Source of the DNA: Clostridia bacterium
Lineage (GTDB): Bacteria; Bacillota; Clostridia; Oscillospirales; CAG-272
Length of the DNA: 64,000 bases
Assembly: GCA_017520505.1 (NCBI GenBank)
Contig: JAFXFN010000033.1
Coordinates: 1-64,000 of the forward strand
Direction of reading: 5' to 3'
The position numbers and the translations under genes are program-made. Positions 18,141-27,570 of this stretch are shown here, piece by piece. Under the pieces are notes generated by a model. It did no database searches, was not told where the DNA came from, and saw nothing but the letters and a program-made list of their open reading frames with translations. The number at the start of each line of letters is the position of its first letter. Within the stretch, counting starts at the first letter, position 1.

Positions 18141-18770
18141 TTACTTGGAATAAAGCTCTACGATGAGGTGTTCTTCAAAGGGGAATGTTACATCCTCTCT
18201 TGTGGGAAGAACAGTTACCTTTGCAACTGCATTCTCAGCGTCAACCTCAAGCCACTTGGGAGCAGTCTTTGTAGCCATTTCTTCGATAAGCTGCTTAACT
18301 CTTGTACCGTTCTTAGCCTTATCTGTAACAGCTATAACATCTCCTGCTTTTACAATAATGGAGGGAATGTCAGCCTTCTTGCCGTTCAAGGTAAAGTGAC
18401 CATGACGAACGAGCTGTCTGGATTCCTTTCTTGATGAACCCATACCCATCTGATAAACTACGTTATCAAGTCTTCTTTCAAGCAAAGAAAGGAGGTTATC
18501 ACCTGTTACGCCTGCCTTCTTGTCAGCCTTTTCAAAATACATTCTGAACTGCTTTTCAGCAACGCCGTAGTATCTCTTTGCTTTCTGCTTTTCACGCAAC
18601 TGCATACCGTACTCGCCGACTTTCTTCTTCGCAGCGCCATGCTGACCGGGAGCCGATTCTTTTCTGGTAACGAGTGCGCATTTGTCTGAAAGGCACTTGT
18701 CGCCCTTCAAAAACAGCTTTGTACCTTCTCTGCGGCAAAGTCTGCACGCAGGACCTGTATATCTTGCCAT
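18141..18770 (-). CDS. rpsD: 30S ribosomal protein S4, zinc-binding form
   Basis: 209 residues. It is a primary 16S rRNA binder and frequently the autoregulator of its operon. Four cysteines near the N-terminus (CRLCRREG and CLSDKC, residues 9, 12, 26, 31) form the zinc site of the C+ paralogue. The S4 RNA-binding domain covers about 98-160 ([28 protein letters not shown]). 15 bases after rpsK. Confidence 0.97.
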   Translation of the reverse strand: MARYTGPACRLCRREGTKLFLKGDKCLSDKCALVTRKESAPGQHGAAKKKVGEYGMQLREKQKAKRYYGVAEKQFRMYFEKADKKAGVTGDNLLSLLERRLDNVVYQMGMGSSRKESRQLVRHGHFTLNGKKADIPSIIVKAGDVIAVTDKAKNGTRVKQLIEEMATKTAPKWLEVDAENAVAKVTVLPTREDVTFPFEEHLIVELYSK

Positions 18771-18785
18771 CTTGTTTCTTCCTCC

Positions 18786-19187
18786 TTACACGCGTCTTCT
18801 CTTGGGAGGTCTGCATCCGTTGTGAGGGATGGGTGTAACATCTCTGATAAGAGTGATGTCAAGACCCGTTGCCTGAAGTGCACGGATTGCCGCCTCTCTG
18901 CCTGAGCCGGGGCCTTTTACGTAAACTTCAACAGTTTTCATGCCATGCTCCATAGCGAGCTTTGCAGCAGTTTCTGCCGCCATCTGAGCTGCAAACGGAG
19001 TAGACTTTCTTGAACCCTTGAAGCCGAGTTCGCCGGCGGAAGCCCACGAAACTGTATTGCCTTCTGTATCGGTTATGGTTATGATTGTGTTATTGAAAGT
19101 AGACTGAATATGTGCAGCGCCTGATGCAATATTCTTACGTTCGCGGCGCTTCTTAACAGCCTTCTTTGCTGTTTTAACCTTTGCCAT
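18786..19187 (-). CDS. rpsK: 30S ribosomal protein S11
   Basis: 133 residues. The basic N-terminal tail ([14 protein letters not shown]) is followed by the conserved [35 protein letters not shown] and the C-terminal [18 protein letters not shown]. It sits in the platform of the 30S subunit near the mRNA exit. Standard position between rpsM and rpsD. Confidence 0.98.
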   Translation of the reverse strand: MAKVKTAKKAVKKRRERKNIASGAAHIQSTFNNTIITITDTEGNTVSWASAGELGFKGSRKSTPFAAQMAAETAAKLAMEHGMKTVEVYVKGPGSGREAAIRALQATGLDITLIRDVTPIPHNGCRPPKRRRV

Positions 19188-19202
19188 TTAGCTTGTCACT
19201 CC

Positions 19203-19571
19203 TTATTTCTTCTTATTCGCTATTGTCTTAGCGGGACCTTTTCTTGTTCTTGCGTTTGTCTTTGTTCTCTGACCTCTTACAGGCAGACCTTTTCTGTGAC
19301 GAACGCCTCTGTAGCAACCGATTTCAACGAGTCTCTTGATATCCATTGCAACCTCACGGCGAAGTTCACCTTCTACCAAGTGGTTGTTTTCGATCTCGTC
19401 ACGAAGCTTTGCTACATCTTCTTCGGTAAGATCCTTACATCTTGTATCAGGATCGATACCTGTCTTTGCAAGGATCTGGTTCGACGTTGTTCTGCCGATA
19501 CCGTATATATAGGTAAGACCTATTTCAACTCTTTTTGCGTTGGGTATATCAACACCAGCTATACGTGCCAT
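19203..19571 (-). CDS. rpsM: 30S ribosomal protein S13
   Basis: 122 residues. Starts [20 protein letters not shown], contains the H2TH-type [20 protein letters not shown] and the basic tail [15 protein letters not shown]. It contacts the head of 16S rRNA and the P-site tRNA. Located between rpmJ and rpsK as in most bacteria. Confidence 0.98.
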   Translation of the reverse strand: MARIAGVDIPNAKRVEIGLTYIYGIGRTTSNQILAKTGIDPDTRCKDLTEEDVAKLRDEIENNHLVEGELRREVAMDIKRLVEIGCYRGVRHRKGLPVRGQRTKTNARTRKGPAKTIANKKK

Positions 19572-19594
19572 TGATTTTATTACCTCCTGTATTA

Positions 19595-19708
19595 TTAACC
19601 CTGTTTCTGCTTATGCTTGGGGTTTTCGCATATGACCATTACACGGCCCTTTCTTCTGATTATCTTGCATTTTTCGCAGATTTTCTTTACGGAAGGCTTT
19701 ACTTTCAT
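19595..19708 (-). CDS. rpmJ: 50S ribosomal protein L36, zinc form
   Basis: 37 residues, read directly from the sequence: starts [20 protein letters not shown] and ends PKHKQKQG. Cys11, Cys14, Cys27 and His32 form the zinc knuckle of the C+ type. Too short for many gene finders, but position (infA-rpmJ-rpsM) and length are exactly canonical. Confidence 0.97.
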   Translation of the reverse strand: MKVKPSVKKICEKCKIIRRKGRVMVICENPKHKQKQG

Positions 19709-19750
19709 ATTGTGACACCATTCCTTTCATAATTTTGAATGTGCGTTAGT

Positions 19751-19969
19751 TTATTTTGTTCTCCAAGTGATGCGGCCCTTTGTGAGGTCGTAAACAGACA
19801 CCTCAACGGTTACCTTATCACCAACGAGTATTTTAATGCAATTGAGTCTGAGCTTGCCCGAAATATTTGCAGTCACCATATGACCGTTGGGCAATTTAAC
19901 CTTGAAGGTCGCATTGGGAAGTGCTTCCGTAACGACACCTTCAAATTCGATTACATCATCCTTTGGCAG
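19751..19969 (-). CDS. infA: Translation initiation factor IF-1, probable CTG start
   Basis: About 72 residues of a single OB fold ([41 protein letters not shown]). IF-1 binds the 30S A site with IF-2 and IF-3. No ATG or GTG lies at the family start position. A strong GGAGGGG at 19976-19982 is followed 8 bases later by CTG (19967-19969), which gives the standard IF-1 length. The ATT at 19970-19972 is the other candidate. A TTG at 19982-19984 overlaps the ribosome binding site itself and has none upstream, so it is not the start. The start is inferred. Confidence 0.88.
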   Translation of the reverse strand: MPKDDVIEFEGVVTEALPNATFKVKLPNGHMVTANISGKLRLNCIKILVGDKVTVEVSVYDLTKGRITWRTK

Positions 19970-20004
19970 AATAATCCCCTCCAAACTTAATTAATTTGTA
20001 TACA

Positions 20005-20301
20005 TCATTTTCCCTCAACCGCTTTGTGATACTCTGATATAAACAGCCGTATCTCACGGTTTGTCAGGTCTGTCTTACCGTCCTTGATACCGTCGCTCGG
20101 TACACTGTGATCGGTAAGGCTCAAATGCTTCAGCTTTTTCTTTTTCGGTCTGTCAATGCGTCTTCCGCGCCCGTCGGCAATATATGCATATTCACCGTCA
20201 AGCTCGGTAATGATACAGTAAATTCCCGCATCATGTCCCGCCGTCGAAAGTGCAACAGCACCGACAGTTCCCTGTCTTTGACACGGCTTGAATATCCGCA
20301 T
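20005..20301 (-). CDS. KOW-domain RNA-binding protein
   Basis: 98 residues with an L14e/KOW-like N-terminus (GTVGAVALSTAGHDAGIYCIITE, residues 11-33) followed by basic DRPKKKKLKHLSL. Small KOW proteins commonly sit between map and infA in Firmicutes and are presumed rRNA or ribosome associated. Their function is not established. It begins 3 bases after the map stop and lies 35 bases before infA. The ribosome binding site is weak, suggesting coupling to map. Confidence 0.85.
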   Translation of the reverse strand: MRIFKPCQRQGTVGAVALSTAGHDAGIYCIITELDGEYAYIADGRGRRIDRPKKKKLKHLSLTDHSVPSDGIKDGKTDLTNREIRLFISEYHKAVEGK

Positions 20302-20304
20302 ATC

Positions 20305-21054
20305 TTAAACCTTGGTTAAAAGTATCGGCTCGCCGTCTGTAATGAGCACGGTATGCTCATAGTGCGCCGAAAGCTTACCGTCGGCAGTTTTTACGCACCA
20401 GCCGTCGGGCATTTCCTTAACACTATGCGTACCGATATTCACCATAGGCTCAATAGCGATCGTCATTCCGGGATAAAGGCGTGAGCCTCTGCCCGCTGTT
20501 CCGGAGTTTGGCACTTCGGGATCCTCGTGAAGCTCTCTGCCCACACCGTGACCGATATACTTCCTTACGACCGAATAACCGTACGTTCTGACATGAGAAT
20601 CGATTGCAAAACCGATGTCGCCTACACGGTAACCGGCTTTTGCAAAGCTGACGCCTTTATAAAAGGCTTCCTTTGTGGCTTCTATCAGCTTTACAGCTTC
20701 TTCGGAGGCATTGCCACACACAAATGTGTTTGCGCTGTCTCCGTTAAAGCCCTGATAGCACGCCCCCACATCTATCTTGACGATATCACCGTCTTTGATA
20801 ATGCGGTCCTTCGAGGGTATCCCGTGGATAACCTCATCGTTTATACTTATACATGCGCTTGCGGGAAATCCGCCGTAGCCGAGAAATGACGGTTTAGCAC
20901 CGCACTTTTCGATATGACTTCTTATTATGTCATCGATGTGCTTTGTGCTTACGCCCTCCTTAACAGCCTCACCGCCGAGGCAAAGTGCCTCGCCCGTGAT
21001 CCTGCCGGCTATCTTCATAAGCTTAATGTCTTCAGTATTTTTGATGTGTATCAT
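20305..21054 (-). CDS. map: Methionine aminopeptidase, type I
   Basis: 249 residues. It removes N-terminal Met from nascent proteins using two metal ions. The pita-bread fold ligands are visible: Asp in DIVKIDVGACYQGFNGDSA, His in GHGVGRELHEDPEVPN, Glu in IAIEPMVNIG and the C-terminal Glu of SAHYEHTVLI. No zinc-finger extension. 2 bases from adk, in the usual secY-adk-map order. Confidence 0.97.
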   Translation of the reverse strand: MIHIKNTEDIKLMKIAGRITGEALCLGGEAVKEGVSTKHIDDIIRSHIEKCGAKPSFLGYGGFPASACISINDEVIHGIPSKDRIIKDGDIVKIDVGACYQGFNGDSANTFVCGNASEEAVKLIEATKEAFYKGVSFAKAGYRVGDIGFAIDSHVRTYGYSVVRKYIGHGVGRELHEDPEVPNSGTAGRGSRLYPGMTIAIEPMVNIGTHSVKEMPDGWCVKTADGKLSAHYEHTVLITDGEPILLTKV

Positions 21055-21056
21055 AA

Positions 21057-21701
21057 TTAATTTTTCGATGCCTTGTCGATTACCGCAAGAGTAAGTGCTG
21101 TTGTATCAGCAAGCTCCTCCTGTCCTTCGACAAGCTGCAACTTTCCTGTGGATTTGTAATAATCCTTAAGGGGTTCTGTCGTTTCGTGGTATACTTCAAG
21201 ACGCTGAAGCACGACCTCGGGGCGGTCATCGTTTCTTATTGAAAGCTCTGCACCGCATTTGCTGCAATGCACACCGTCCTCGGAGGGCTTGTAAAGTGTA
21301 TGGTAAGATGCGCTGCAGTTGGGGCAGACACGTCTTCCGCTCATACGCTTTACGATATCATCGTCAGATACCTCAATGGAAATTACGAGGTCTATCGGTA
21401 TGCCCATTTTATCAAGGGCTTCCGCCTGAGGAACAGTTCTCGGAAAACCGTCAAGAATGAAGCCGTTTTTGCAGTCATCCTCGGAAAGTCTTTCCTTTAT
21501 GATTCCTATTACAACCTCGTCGGGAACGAGCTTGCCGCCGTCAGTATAAGCCTGAGCGGCAAGTCCCATTTCCGTTTTGTTTTTAATTGCTTCCCGTATA
21601 ATGGAACCTGTAGAGATCGCGGGTATTGAATACTTCTCACTTACGATTTCTGCCTGTGTTCCTTTTCCGGCGCCGGGTGCACCAAGGAATATTATCTTCA
21701 T
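21057..21701 (-). CDS. adk: Adenylate kinase, zinc-lid form
   Basis: 214 residues. It interconverts ATP + AMP and 2 ADP. P-loop LGAPGAGKGTQ at residue 5, AMP-binding region around GSIIREAI, DGFPRTVPQAEAL near 85, and an insertion lid with four cysteines (CPNCSASYH and CSKCGAE) that bind zinc. The ATG at 21699-21701 was chosen over in-frame upstream codons because the P-loop normally lies within ten residues of the start. Confidence 0.97.
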   Translation of the reverse strand: MKIIFLGAPGAGKGTQAEIVSEKYSIPAISTGSIIREAIKNKTEMGLAAQAYTDGGKLVPDEVVIGIIKERLSEDDCKNGFILDGFPRTVPQAEALDKMGIPIDLVISIEVSDDDIVKRMSGRRVCPNCSASYHTLYKPSEDGVHCSKCGAELSIRNDDRPEVVLQRLEVYHETTEPLKDYYKSTGKLQLVEGQEELADTTALTLAVIDKASKN

Positions 21702-21720
21702 ATTACCGATCCACCCGTGA

Positions 21721-23079
21721 TTACGCCTTCTTAAAGATACCTGTCGGACGACGGTATGTTGTAAGCTGAGCTTCAAGTTCCTTAGTTGTTTCGAGTGCAA
21801 CACCTACAACGATAAGAAGTGATGTACCACCGAATGCAACGATACCGAGGCTGCCTGTAAGGAATATGTTTACAAGCAACGGAACGATAGCAACGATTGC
21901 AAGGAAGAGTGAACCCAGAAGCGTAATGCGATTTGTAATCTTCTGAATGTAATCTGATGTGGGCTTACCGGGTCTGATACCGCGGACAAAGCCACCGTTT
22001 TTCTTGAGGTTATTAGCAATTTCGATAGGATTGAAGGAAATTGCAATGTAGAAATAACCGAATGCAATAATAAGCACAAGGAATATTACCGCATACAACC
22101 AGCTTGTATATGAGAACCAGTTGTTTGTAAAGTTGTACCACCAGCCGGAGAAACCGGATGCATCCTTTGCACCGGGATAGATAAGAGCGATTGTCGAGGG
22201 GATCGAAACTATCGACTGAGCGAAGATGATAGGCATAACGCCTGTCATATTCAGCTTGATAGGAAGATCACTGCTCTGACCGCCGAGCATCTTTCTGCCC
22301 TGTACACGCTTAGCGTATGTTATCTTGATTCTTCTTTCAGCAGCTGTCATATATACGAGGAACGCAATAGCAACTACGAAGAAGAGGATAACGCCGATGG
22401 AGAGAAGTACAAACCAGTGCATAGCCATAGGATCTTCGCCTACACGGTTTGTGTAGTAGAAGGTGTATATCATCTGAGGAACACTGGAAAGGATGTTGAT
22501 AAAGAGTATTATCGAAATACCGTTTCCGATTCCACGCTCGTTGATCTTTTCACCAAGCCACATAATGAGCGCCGCACCTGCACAGTAGCAAGCGATTATA
22601 ACGAACGCTGTAAAGAATGTGTTGAAGCTTGCATTTGAGAAAAGCTTAACGTTAACGATATTGCCTTCGGATTTAAGATACTTGTAATAACCGTAAGCCG
22701 TGATAAGTGCAAGGCCTATTGTTACGTAACGAGTATATTTGTCGATCTTTCTTCTGCCTTCTTCTCCGCCTTCCTTAGACAGTCTTTCAAGTGCGGGAAT
22801 CGCAACTGCAAGAAGCTGCATAACGATGGAAGCCGTGATGTACGGGGAGATTGAAAGAGCGAACAGTGTTGCCTTTGTAAACGCTTCACCTGCGATGATG
22901 CTGAAGTAAGAAAGCAATGAGCTGTCTGTTATTGCAGCAACTTCGCTGAACAAAGCGGGGTTTACATAAGGAACAGGGATGACTGAACCTATACGGTACA
23001 GTACAACTATGAAAAGTGTAAAAAGTATCTTTTTACGTAATTCGGGAACATTCCACGCGTCGCGAAGTGTTTTTAACAT
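21721..23079 (-). CDS. secY: Preprotein translocase subunit SecY
   Basis: 452 residues with ten predicted membrane helices. The first helix is at residues 18-38, the plug region is near SYFSIIAGEAFTKAT, and the conserved cytoplasmic loop ends in RRPTGIFKKA. It forms the SecYEG channel. 19 bases upstream of adk and 1 base downstream of rplO, the conserved spc-operon arrangement. Confidence 0.97.
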   Translation of the reverse strand: MLKTLRDAWNVPELRKKILFTLFIVVLYRIGSVIPVPYVNPALFSEVAAITDSSLLSYFSIIAGEAFTKATLFALSISPYITASIVMQLLAVAIPALERLSKEGGEEGRRKIDKYTRYVTIGLALITAYGYYKYLKSEGNIVNVKLFSNASFNTFFTAFVIIACYCAGAALIMWLGEKINERGIGNGISIILFINILSSVPQMIYTFYYTNRVGEDPMAMHWFVLLSIGVILFFVVAIAFLVYMTAAERRIKITYAKRVQGRKMLGGQSSDLPIKLNMTGVMPIIFAQSIVSIPSTIALIYPGAKDASGFSGWWYNFTNNWFSYTSWLYAVIFLVLIIAFGYFYIAISFNPIEIANNLKKNGGFVRGIRPGKPTSDYIQKITNRITLLGSLFLAIVAIVPLLVNIFLTGSLGIVAFGGTSLLIVVGVALETTKELEAQLTTYRRPTGIFKKA

Positions 23080-23080
23080 A

Positions 23081-23521
23081 TCACTTCACCTCGGTCTTTC
23101 CGCCGGCAGCTTCGATCTTAGCCTTAGCGCCTGCAGAGAAGATTGATGCTTCTACTGTAAGCTTCTTGGTAAGTTCACCGTTGCCAAGAACCTTAAGACC
23201 GTCATAGGGCTTTCTGATGATACGCTGATCCAAAAGAAGATCAAGTGTAACTGTCGTTCCGTTTTCGAAAACTTCAAGATCTGAAACATTTACTATAGCG
23301 TAAGTTGTTGCGAATTTATTGTTAAATCCTCTCTTGGGGAGCTTTCTGTAAAGCGGGATCTGACCACCCTCAAATCCGGGTCTTACGCCACCGCCTGAAC
23401 GAGCGTTCTGACCCTTGTGGCCCTTACCTGCGGTTTTACCGTTTCCGGAGCCGGGACCTCTTCCCTTGCGCCAAGCCTTTTTAGCAGAGCCTGCCGAAGG
23501 AGAAAGTTCATGGAGCTTCAT
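23081..23521 (-). CDS. rplO: 50S ribosomal protein L15
   Basis: 146 residues with the glycine/lysine-rich N-terminal extension ([18 protein letters not shown]) and a globular C-terminus ([17 protein letters not shown]). It contacts 23S rRNA during late 50S assembly. Standard order rpmD-rplO-secY. Confidence 0.98.
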   Translation of the reverse strand: MKLHELSPSAGSAKKAWRKGRGPGSGNGKTAGKGHKGQNARSGGGVRPGFEGGQIPLYRKLPKRGFNNKFATTYAIVNVSDLEVFENGTTVTLDLLLDQRIIRKPYDGLKVLGNGELTKKLTVEASIFSAGAKAKIEAAGGKTEVK

Positions 23522-23558
23522 GTTGGTATCCTCCTTATTATAATTTTTTGTATCCGAC

Positions 23559-23732
23559 TTATGCTTCTTCTACCTTAACAAGGTGGGATACTATTGTGAT
23601 TTTGCCGTCAAGTGCGGCACCCTTTTTCTGAACGGTATAATCACCGATCTTGTGAAGGCCGAGGGATTCTGCCGTTGCCTTCTGCTTCGGCTTTGTACCT
23701 ATAAGACTCTTAATAAGTGTTACCTTTACCAT
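23559..23732 (-). CDS. rpmD: 50S ribosomal protein L30
   Basis: 57 residues read directly: [20 protein letters not shown] at the start and SHLVKVEEA at the end, with the family block [12 protein letters not shown]. Short and easily missed, but in the canonical place between rpsE and rplO. Confidence 0.96.
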   Translation of the reverse strand: MVKVTLIKSLIGTKPKQKATAESLGLHKIGDYTVQKKGAALDGKITIVSHLVKVEEA

Positions 23733-23744
23733 TTGTCTGCCTCC

Positions 23745-24248
23745 TTAACCCTTAAGCTCAGATGCGGACTTGCCGCGCATAGCAGCAACTTCTTCTGCTG
23801 TTCTGAGGGCTTTCAAGCCTTCAAATGTAGCCTTAACAACGTTGCCGGGGTTGTTGGAACGCAAGCACTTAGCTCTGATGTCCTTGATACCCGCCATGTC
23901 GATAACGGCTCTTACATAACCACCGGCGATGACACCAGTACCTGTTGAAGCGGGCTTGAGAAGAACGCGGCCTGCGCCAAACTCACCGATAACTTCGTGA
24001 GGAATTGTTGTGCCAACTGTGGAAACTTTGATAAGATTTTTCTTTGCATCTTCGATGCCCTTACGGATAGCGTCCGGAACTTCGGCTGCTTTGCCGAGAC
24101 CGTAACCTACGTGACCGTTACCGTCACCAACAACCATAATAGCTGTGAAACGAGCGATACGACCGCCCTTAACGGTTTTTGAAACACGGTTGATTTTTAC
24201 AAGCCTTTCCTGAAGCTCAAGTCCGTTGGGATTAATTCTCTTTGCCAT
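23745..24248 (-). CDS. rpsE: 30S ribosomal protein S5
   Basis: 167 residues. N-terminal double-stranded RNA binding fold ([33 protein letters not shown]) and C-terminal S5 domain ([36 protein letters not shown]). It acts in decoding accuracy at the mRNA entry site. Confidence 0.98.
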   Translation of the reverse strand: MAKRINPNGLELQERLVKINRVSKTVKGGRIARFTAIMVVGDGNGHVGYGLGKAAEVPDAIRKGIEDAKKNLIKVSTVGTTIPHEVIGEFGAGRVLLKPASTGTGVIAGGYVRAVIDMAGIKDIRAKCLRSNNPGNVVKATFEGLKALRTAEEVAAMRGKSASELKG

Positions 24249-24260
24249 ATTATCCTCCTA

Positions 24261-24620
24261 TTAAAACTTCAGTCCGGCTTCGCGTGCGCCGTCCGCAAGC
24301 TCTTTAACACGGCCGTGGTAAACGTAACCGCCACGGTCAAAAACAACCTCATTGATGCCCTTGTCCATTGCTCTCTTTGCGATTGTTTCGCCGACTTTCT
24401 TGGCTGCCTCTTTATTTCCGCCGTTTCCTTCGAAGCCCTTTTCAAGGGTGGAAGCGGAAACAAGTGTGATTCCGGCAACATCATCGATCACCTGAACGGA
24501 GATGTTGTTAGCGGAACGATACACACACAGACGAGGACGTTCCGGTGTACCGGATATCTTTGCTCTGACTCTCTTATGTCTCTTGAGTCTTTGTGCATTA
24601 CTGTCTTTTCTCGATACCAT
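24261..24620 (-). CDS. rplR: 50S ribosomal protein L18
   Basis: 119 residues. Starts [18 protein letters not shown], contains [20 protein letters not shown] and ends [20 protein letters not shown]. It binds 5S rRNA with L5. Between rplF and rpsE. Confidence 0.98.
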   Translation of the reverse strand: MVSRKDSNAQRLKRHKRVRAKISGTPERPRLCVYRSANNISVQVIDDVAGITLVSASTLEKGFEGNGGNKEAAKKVGETIAKRAMDKGINEVVFDRGGYVYHGRVKELADGAREAGLKF

Positions 24621-24638
24621 CTTACTTCTCTCCTTTCA

Positions 24639-25178
24639 TCATTTACCAGTTTTTCCGGCCTTGCGGCGGATTTTTTCGTCGGAGTATTTAACACCCTTGC
24701 CATGGTAGGGTTCGGGGGGTCTCTTGCCTCTGATAACAGCTGCCATCTGACCTACTTCCTGCTTGTCGATACCGGAAACAATGATCTTGTTGGGATCGGG
24801 TACTTCAAACTTGATAGTATCTGTTTCGTCGATCGTAATGCCGTGTGAATAACCGAGAACGAGTGACAAGCTCTTGCCTGTCTTTGCTACTCTGTAACCA
24901 ACACCGACAATTTCAAGTGTCTTCTGATAGCCTTCGGAAACACCGACAACCATGTTGTTGAGAAGTGTTCTTGTAAGGCCGTGAAGTGCCTTGTGTTCTT
25001 TTTCATCGGAAGGACGTGTAACAGTAAGAACTGCACCGTCTTTCTCAATTTTCATAGCAGAGCTGAGCTGCTTTGTAAGTGTGCCCTTGGGGCCCTTAAC
25101 TGTAACGAGGTTTCCATCCTCGATCTTTACATCCACACCAGCGGGAACTGTGATGGGCATTCTACCTATTCTTGACAT
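24639..25178 (-). CDS. rplF: 50S ribosomal protein L6
   Basis: 179 residues with two repeated folds. Signature PEPYHGKGVKYSDEKIRRKAG near the C-terminus, opening SRIGRMPITVPAGVDV. It lies near the factor-binding stalk. Confidence 0.98.
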   Translation of the reverse strand: MSRIGRMPITVPAGVDVKIEDGNLVTVKGPKGTLTKQLSSAMKIEKDGAVLTVTRPSDEKEHKALHGLTRTLLNNMVVGVSEGYQKTLEIVGVGYRVAKTGKSLSLVLGYSHGITIDETDTIKFEVPDPNKIIVSGIDKQEVGQMAAVIRGKRPPEPYHGKGVKYSDEKIRRKAGKTGK

Positions 25179-25193
25179 CTCTATACCTCCCGC

Positions 25194-25592
25194 TTACCAT
25201 ACAAAGGCGATTATTTCGCCGCCGATGTTGAGGCTTCTTGCCTTCTTATCGGTCATGATACCTTTGGATGTTGATACGATAGCTACGCCGAGACCGTTCA
25301 TAACTCTGGGCATATCTTCGCAATTTGAATAAACTCTCAAACCGGGCTTGGATACTCTTCTGATACCCTGAAGTATCTTCTGCTTACCCTGACCGTATTT
25401 AAGTGTTACTCTGATGATACCCTGCTTGCCATCCTCGATGATCTGAGCGCTCTTGATGTAGCCCTCGTCAACAAGAATGTCCGCGATGGATTTCTTCATC
25501 TTGGATGCGGGAATATCTACTGTTTCGTGCTTTGCGTTGTTTGCATTGCGGATTCTTGTAAGCATATCCGCAATTACGTCTGACATCTGCAT
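25194..25592 (-). CDS. rpsH: 30S ribosomal protein S8
   Basis: 132 residues. Starts [20 protein letters not shown] after MQ and ends with the conserved block [16 protein letters not shown]. It binds the central domain of 16S rRNA and is the spc-operon repressor in E. coli. A 115-nt spacer with hairpins lies upstream. Confidence 0.98.
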   Translation of the reverse strand: MQMSDVIADMLTRIRNANNAKHETVDIPASKMKKSIADILVDEGYIKSAQIIEDGKQGIIRVTLKYGQGKQKILQGIRRVSKPGLRVYSNCEDMPRVMNGLGVAIVSTSKGIMTDKKARSLNIGGEIIAFVW

Positions 25593-25627
25593 TTTAATAT
25601 CCTCCTATGCAAGTAATGTTTTTGTTC

Positions 25628-25692
25628 TTGCCGCCGCAAATTGCGGCAAAAGTACGCCGGTTAAGCCTTTCGGCTTCCTGTCGTAGAACGGA
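25628..25692 (-). ncRNA. Structured spacer RNA between rpsN and rpsH
   Basis: Within the 115-nt gap between rpsN and rpsH the transcript can form AAGCC-loop-GGCTT (25663-25676) and a TTGCCGC/GCGGCAA stem (25628-25649). The order GGAAGCC, AAAGGC, CCG, GTACT, GCCGC resembles the spacer at 27218-27270. It could be an r-protein binding site or a processing element. No coding capacity is seen. Confidence 0.45.
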
Positions 25693-25707
25693 GCTAAAAA
25701 TTTATGA

Positions 25708-25893
25708 TTACCAGCTTGCTTTCTTTACGCCGGGAATCTGACCCATATATGCAAGCTCTCTGAAGCAGATACGGCAAATACCGTATTTGCGGAGGTAAGC
25801 ATGGGGACGGCCGCAAATTTTGCATCTGTTGTATTCACGTGTGGAATACTTCTGCGGACGCTGCTGCTTTAAGACCATAGCCTTCTTTGCCAT
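25708..25893 (-). CDS. rpsZ: 30S ribosomal protein S14, zinc type
   Basis: 61 residues, the short type Z form. CKIC and CRIC pairs (residues 24/27 and 40/43) bind zinc. Ends [14 protein letters not shown]. It belongs to the 30S head. Located between rplE and rpsH as usual. Confidence 0.97.
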   Translation of the reverse strand: MAKKAMVLKQQRPQKYSTREYNRCKICGRPHAYLRKYGICRICFRELAYMGQIPGVKKASW

Positions 25894-25907
25894 TTTCTAT
25901 TTCCTCC

Positions 25908-26450
25908 TTATTCCTTGGAAAAGGGTGCACCCATAAGGGTAAGCAACTCTTTTGCTTCTTCATCTGTCTTTGCTGTTGTAACAAATACGATGTCCATACC
26001 TCTGATCTTGTCAACCTTATCGTATTCGATTTCGGGGAATATCAACTGTTCCTTAAGGCCGAGAGCGTAGTTGCCTCTGCCGTCGAAAGCGTTGGGGTTG
26101 ATACCCTTGAAGTCACGAACACGGGGAAGAGCGAAGTTGAACAGCTTATCCATAAATTCGTACATAATCTCGCCGCGAAGTGTAACCTTTGCACCGATCT
26201 TCATGCCTTCTCTGAGCTTGAAGTTAGCAACGGACTTCTTAGCGAATGTAGGAACTGCCTTCTGACCTGTGATGATCGTGAGGTCGTTGATAATGCTGTC
26301 GATAACCTTTGAGTTATCCTTTGCATCGCCTGCGCCTACGTTGAGGACGATCTTGTCGAAGCGGGGAATCTGCATTGAGCTTTTGTACTCAAACTTCTTC
26401 AAAAGAGCCGGAGCTGCTTCGTTCTTGTATAAATCTTTCAATCTTGCCAT
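25908..26450 (-). CDS. rplE: 50S ribosomal protein L5
   Basis: 180 residues. Conserved [54 protein letters not shown] and the C-terminal [20 protein letters not shown]. It binds 5S rRNA and P-site tRNA. 15 bases upstream of rpsN. Confidence 0.98.
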   Translation of the reverse strand: MARLKDLYKNEAAPALLKKFEYKSSMQIPRFDKIVLNVGAGDAKDNSKVIDSIINDLTIITGQKAVPTFAKKSVANFKLREGMKIGAKVTLRGEIMYEFMDKLFNFALPRVRDFKGINPNAFDGRGNYALGLKEQLIFPEIEYDKVDKIRGMDIVFVTTAKTDEEAKELLTLMGAPFSKE

Positions 26451-26464
26451 AACTCAGCCCCTCC

Positions 26465-26794
26465 TTATATCTCTGCGCCGCACTTAGCGCATACTCTTGT
26501 TTTTGTTGTTTTGCCTGTCTTTTCGTCCTTTTCGAGCTTGTAGTTAACTCTTGTAGGACCGCACTTGCTGCAAAGAAGCTGAACCTTGCAAGCGTACATA
26601 GCGCTTTCAACCTGAACGATGCTTCCGTGCTCGCCCTGCTTTCTGGGCTTAACGTGCTTGGAAACGATATTCGCCTTTTCAACGATTACCTTTCCTTCCT
26701 TGGGGGAAACCTCAAGGACCTTACCTTTAACGCCTTTGCTGTTACCGGAAACAACAATGACTTCATCGCCTGTTTTAATATGCAATTTGCTCAT
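26465..26794 (-). CDS. rplX: 50S ribosomal protein L24 with C-terminal cysteine pairs
   Basis: 109 residues. KOW motif in the N-terminus (KTGDEVIVVSGNSKGVKGKV). The C-terminus carries CSKCG and CAKCG pairs flanking a basic linker, a zinc-ribbon-like form found in some Clostridia. The ATG at 26792-26794 lies 8 bases after AAGGAGG. An ATG two codons upstream is too close to that site and a longer frame continues upstream without signals. Confidence 0.95.
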   Translation of the reverse strand: MSKLHIKTGDEVIVVSGNSKGVKGKVLEVSPKEGKVIVEKANIVSKHVKPRKQGEHGSIVQVESAMYACKVQLLCSKCGPTRVNYKLEKDEKTGKTTKTRVCAKCGAEI

Positions 26795-26807
26795 TTTCAT
26801 TTCCTCC

Positions 26808-27176
26808 TTACAGTACTTCAGGTGCAAGGGAGAGGATCTTGAGATAATCCTTTTCACGAAGCTCTCTTGCTACCGGGCCAAAAATACGTGTGCCTCTGGG
26901 CGTTTTATCTTCTCTTATGATAACTGCTGCGTTTTCGTCAAACTTGATCGTTGAGCCGTCTGCTCTTCTAAGACCGTGTCTTGATCTTACAATTACTGCC
27001 TTAACGACCTCACCTTTCTTGACAGTACCGTTAGGAGCAGCTTTCTTTACGGAACATACGACAACGTCGCCGATGTTTCCGTATCTTCTGCCTGTACCGC
27101 CAAGGACGCGAATACACATCAGCTCTTTGGCGCCTGTGTTATCGGCTACCTTCATTAATGACTGCTGCTGAATCAT
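26808..27176 (-). CDS. rplN: 50S ribosomal protein L14
   Basis: 122 residues. [20 protein letters not shown] at the start, [15 protein letters not shown], and [20 protein letters not shown]. It forms an intersubunit bridge. A 113-nt structured spacer precedes it. Confidence 0.98.
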   Translation of the reverse strand: MIQQQSLMKVADNTGAKELMCIRVLGGTGRRYGNIGDVVVCSVKKAAPNGTVKKGEVVKAVIVRSRHGLRRADGSTIKFDENAAVIIREDKTPRGTRIFGPVARELREKDYLKILSLAPEVL

Positions 27177-27217
27177 TGTGTAATCCTCCTGTATTAATAA
27201 TCACATCTCACGAATCG

Positions 27218-27270
27218 CGCACGCCGCTTGCAGTACGGATGCCTTTTATTGGCTTCCTTACGGCGTGGCA
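27218..27270 (-). ncRNA. Structured spacer RNA between rpsQ and rplN
   Basis: The 113-nt gap holds a CACGCCG/CGGCGTG outer stem with an inner GCC/GGC hairpin. The unpaired order GGAAGCC, AAAGGC, CCGTACT, GCGGC is shared with the spacer at 25628-25692, suggesting one RNA element present twice in this operon. No reading frame of note. Confidence 0.45.
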
Positions 27271-27289
27271 ATCATCGTAATTATGCAAA

Positions 27290-27547
27290 TTATTTAGCTT
27301 TCTCTATGATTTCTACCATGCGCCATCTCTTGTCTTTGGAGAGAGGTCTTGTTTCGGCTACGCTGATCTTGTCACCTATGCCGCACTCGTTGTTTTCATC
27401 GTGTACCTTCAATCTGATGGTACGCTTCATAACCTTGTTGTACTTCGGGTGCTTAACATGGTCTTCAATTGCAACTACAACGGTTTTGTCCATCTTGTCG
27501 CTTACGACCTTGCCGACTCTGGTTTTTCTAAGATTTCTTTCACTCAT
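27290..27547 (-). CDS. rpsQ: 30S ribosomal protein S17
   Basis: 85 residues. [40 protein letters not shown] and [21 protein letters not shown] are family blocks. Primary 16S rRNA binding protein. Confidence 0.98.
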   Translation of the reverse strand: MSERNLRKTRVGKVVSDKMDKTVVVAIEDHVKHPKYNKVMKRTIRLKVHDENNECGIGDKISVAETRPLSKDKRWRMVEIIEKAK

Positions 27548-27570
27548 CGACTGTTTCTCCTCTCATGTAC

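Noticed and set aside
19982..19984. TTG as the infA start
   Set aside because: It lies inside the GGAGGGG ribosome binding site, has no site upstream and would add five residues absent from the family.
21702..21803. 34-residue N-terminal extension of adenylate kinase
   Set aside because: The extension falls in the end of secY and no adk family member has it.
25628..25692. CRISPR-like repeat spacing in the ribosomal operon gaps
   Set aside because: Only two related gaps exist 1.5 kb apart and no repeat-spacer series was found anywhere in the window.
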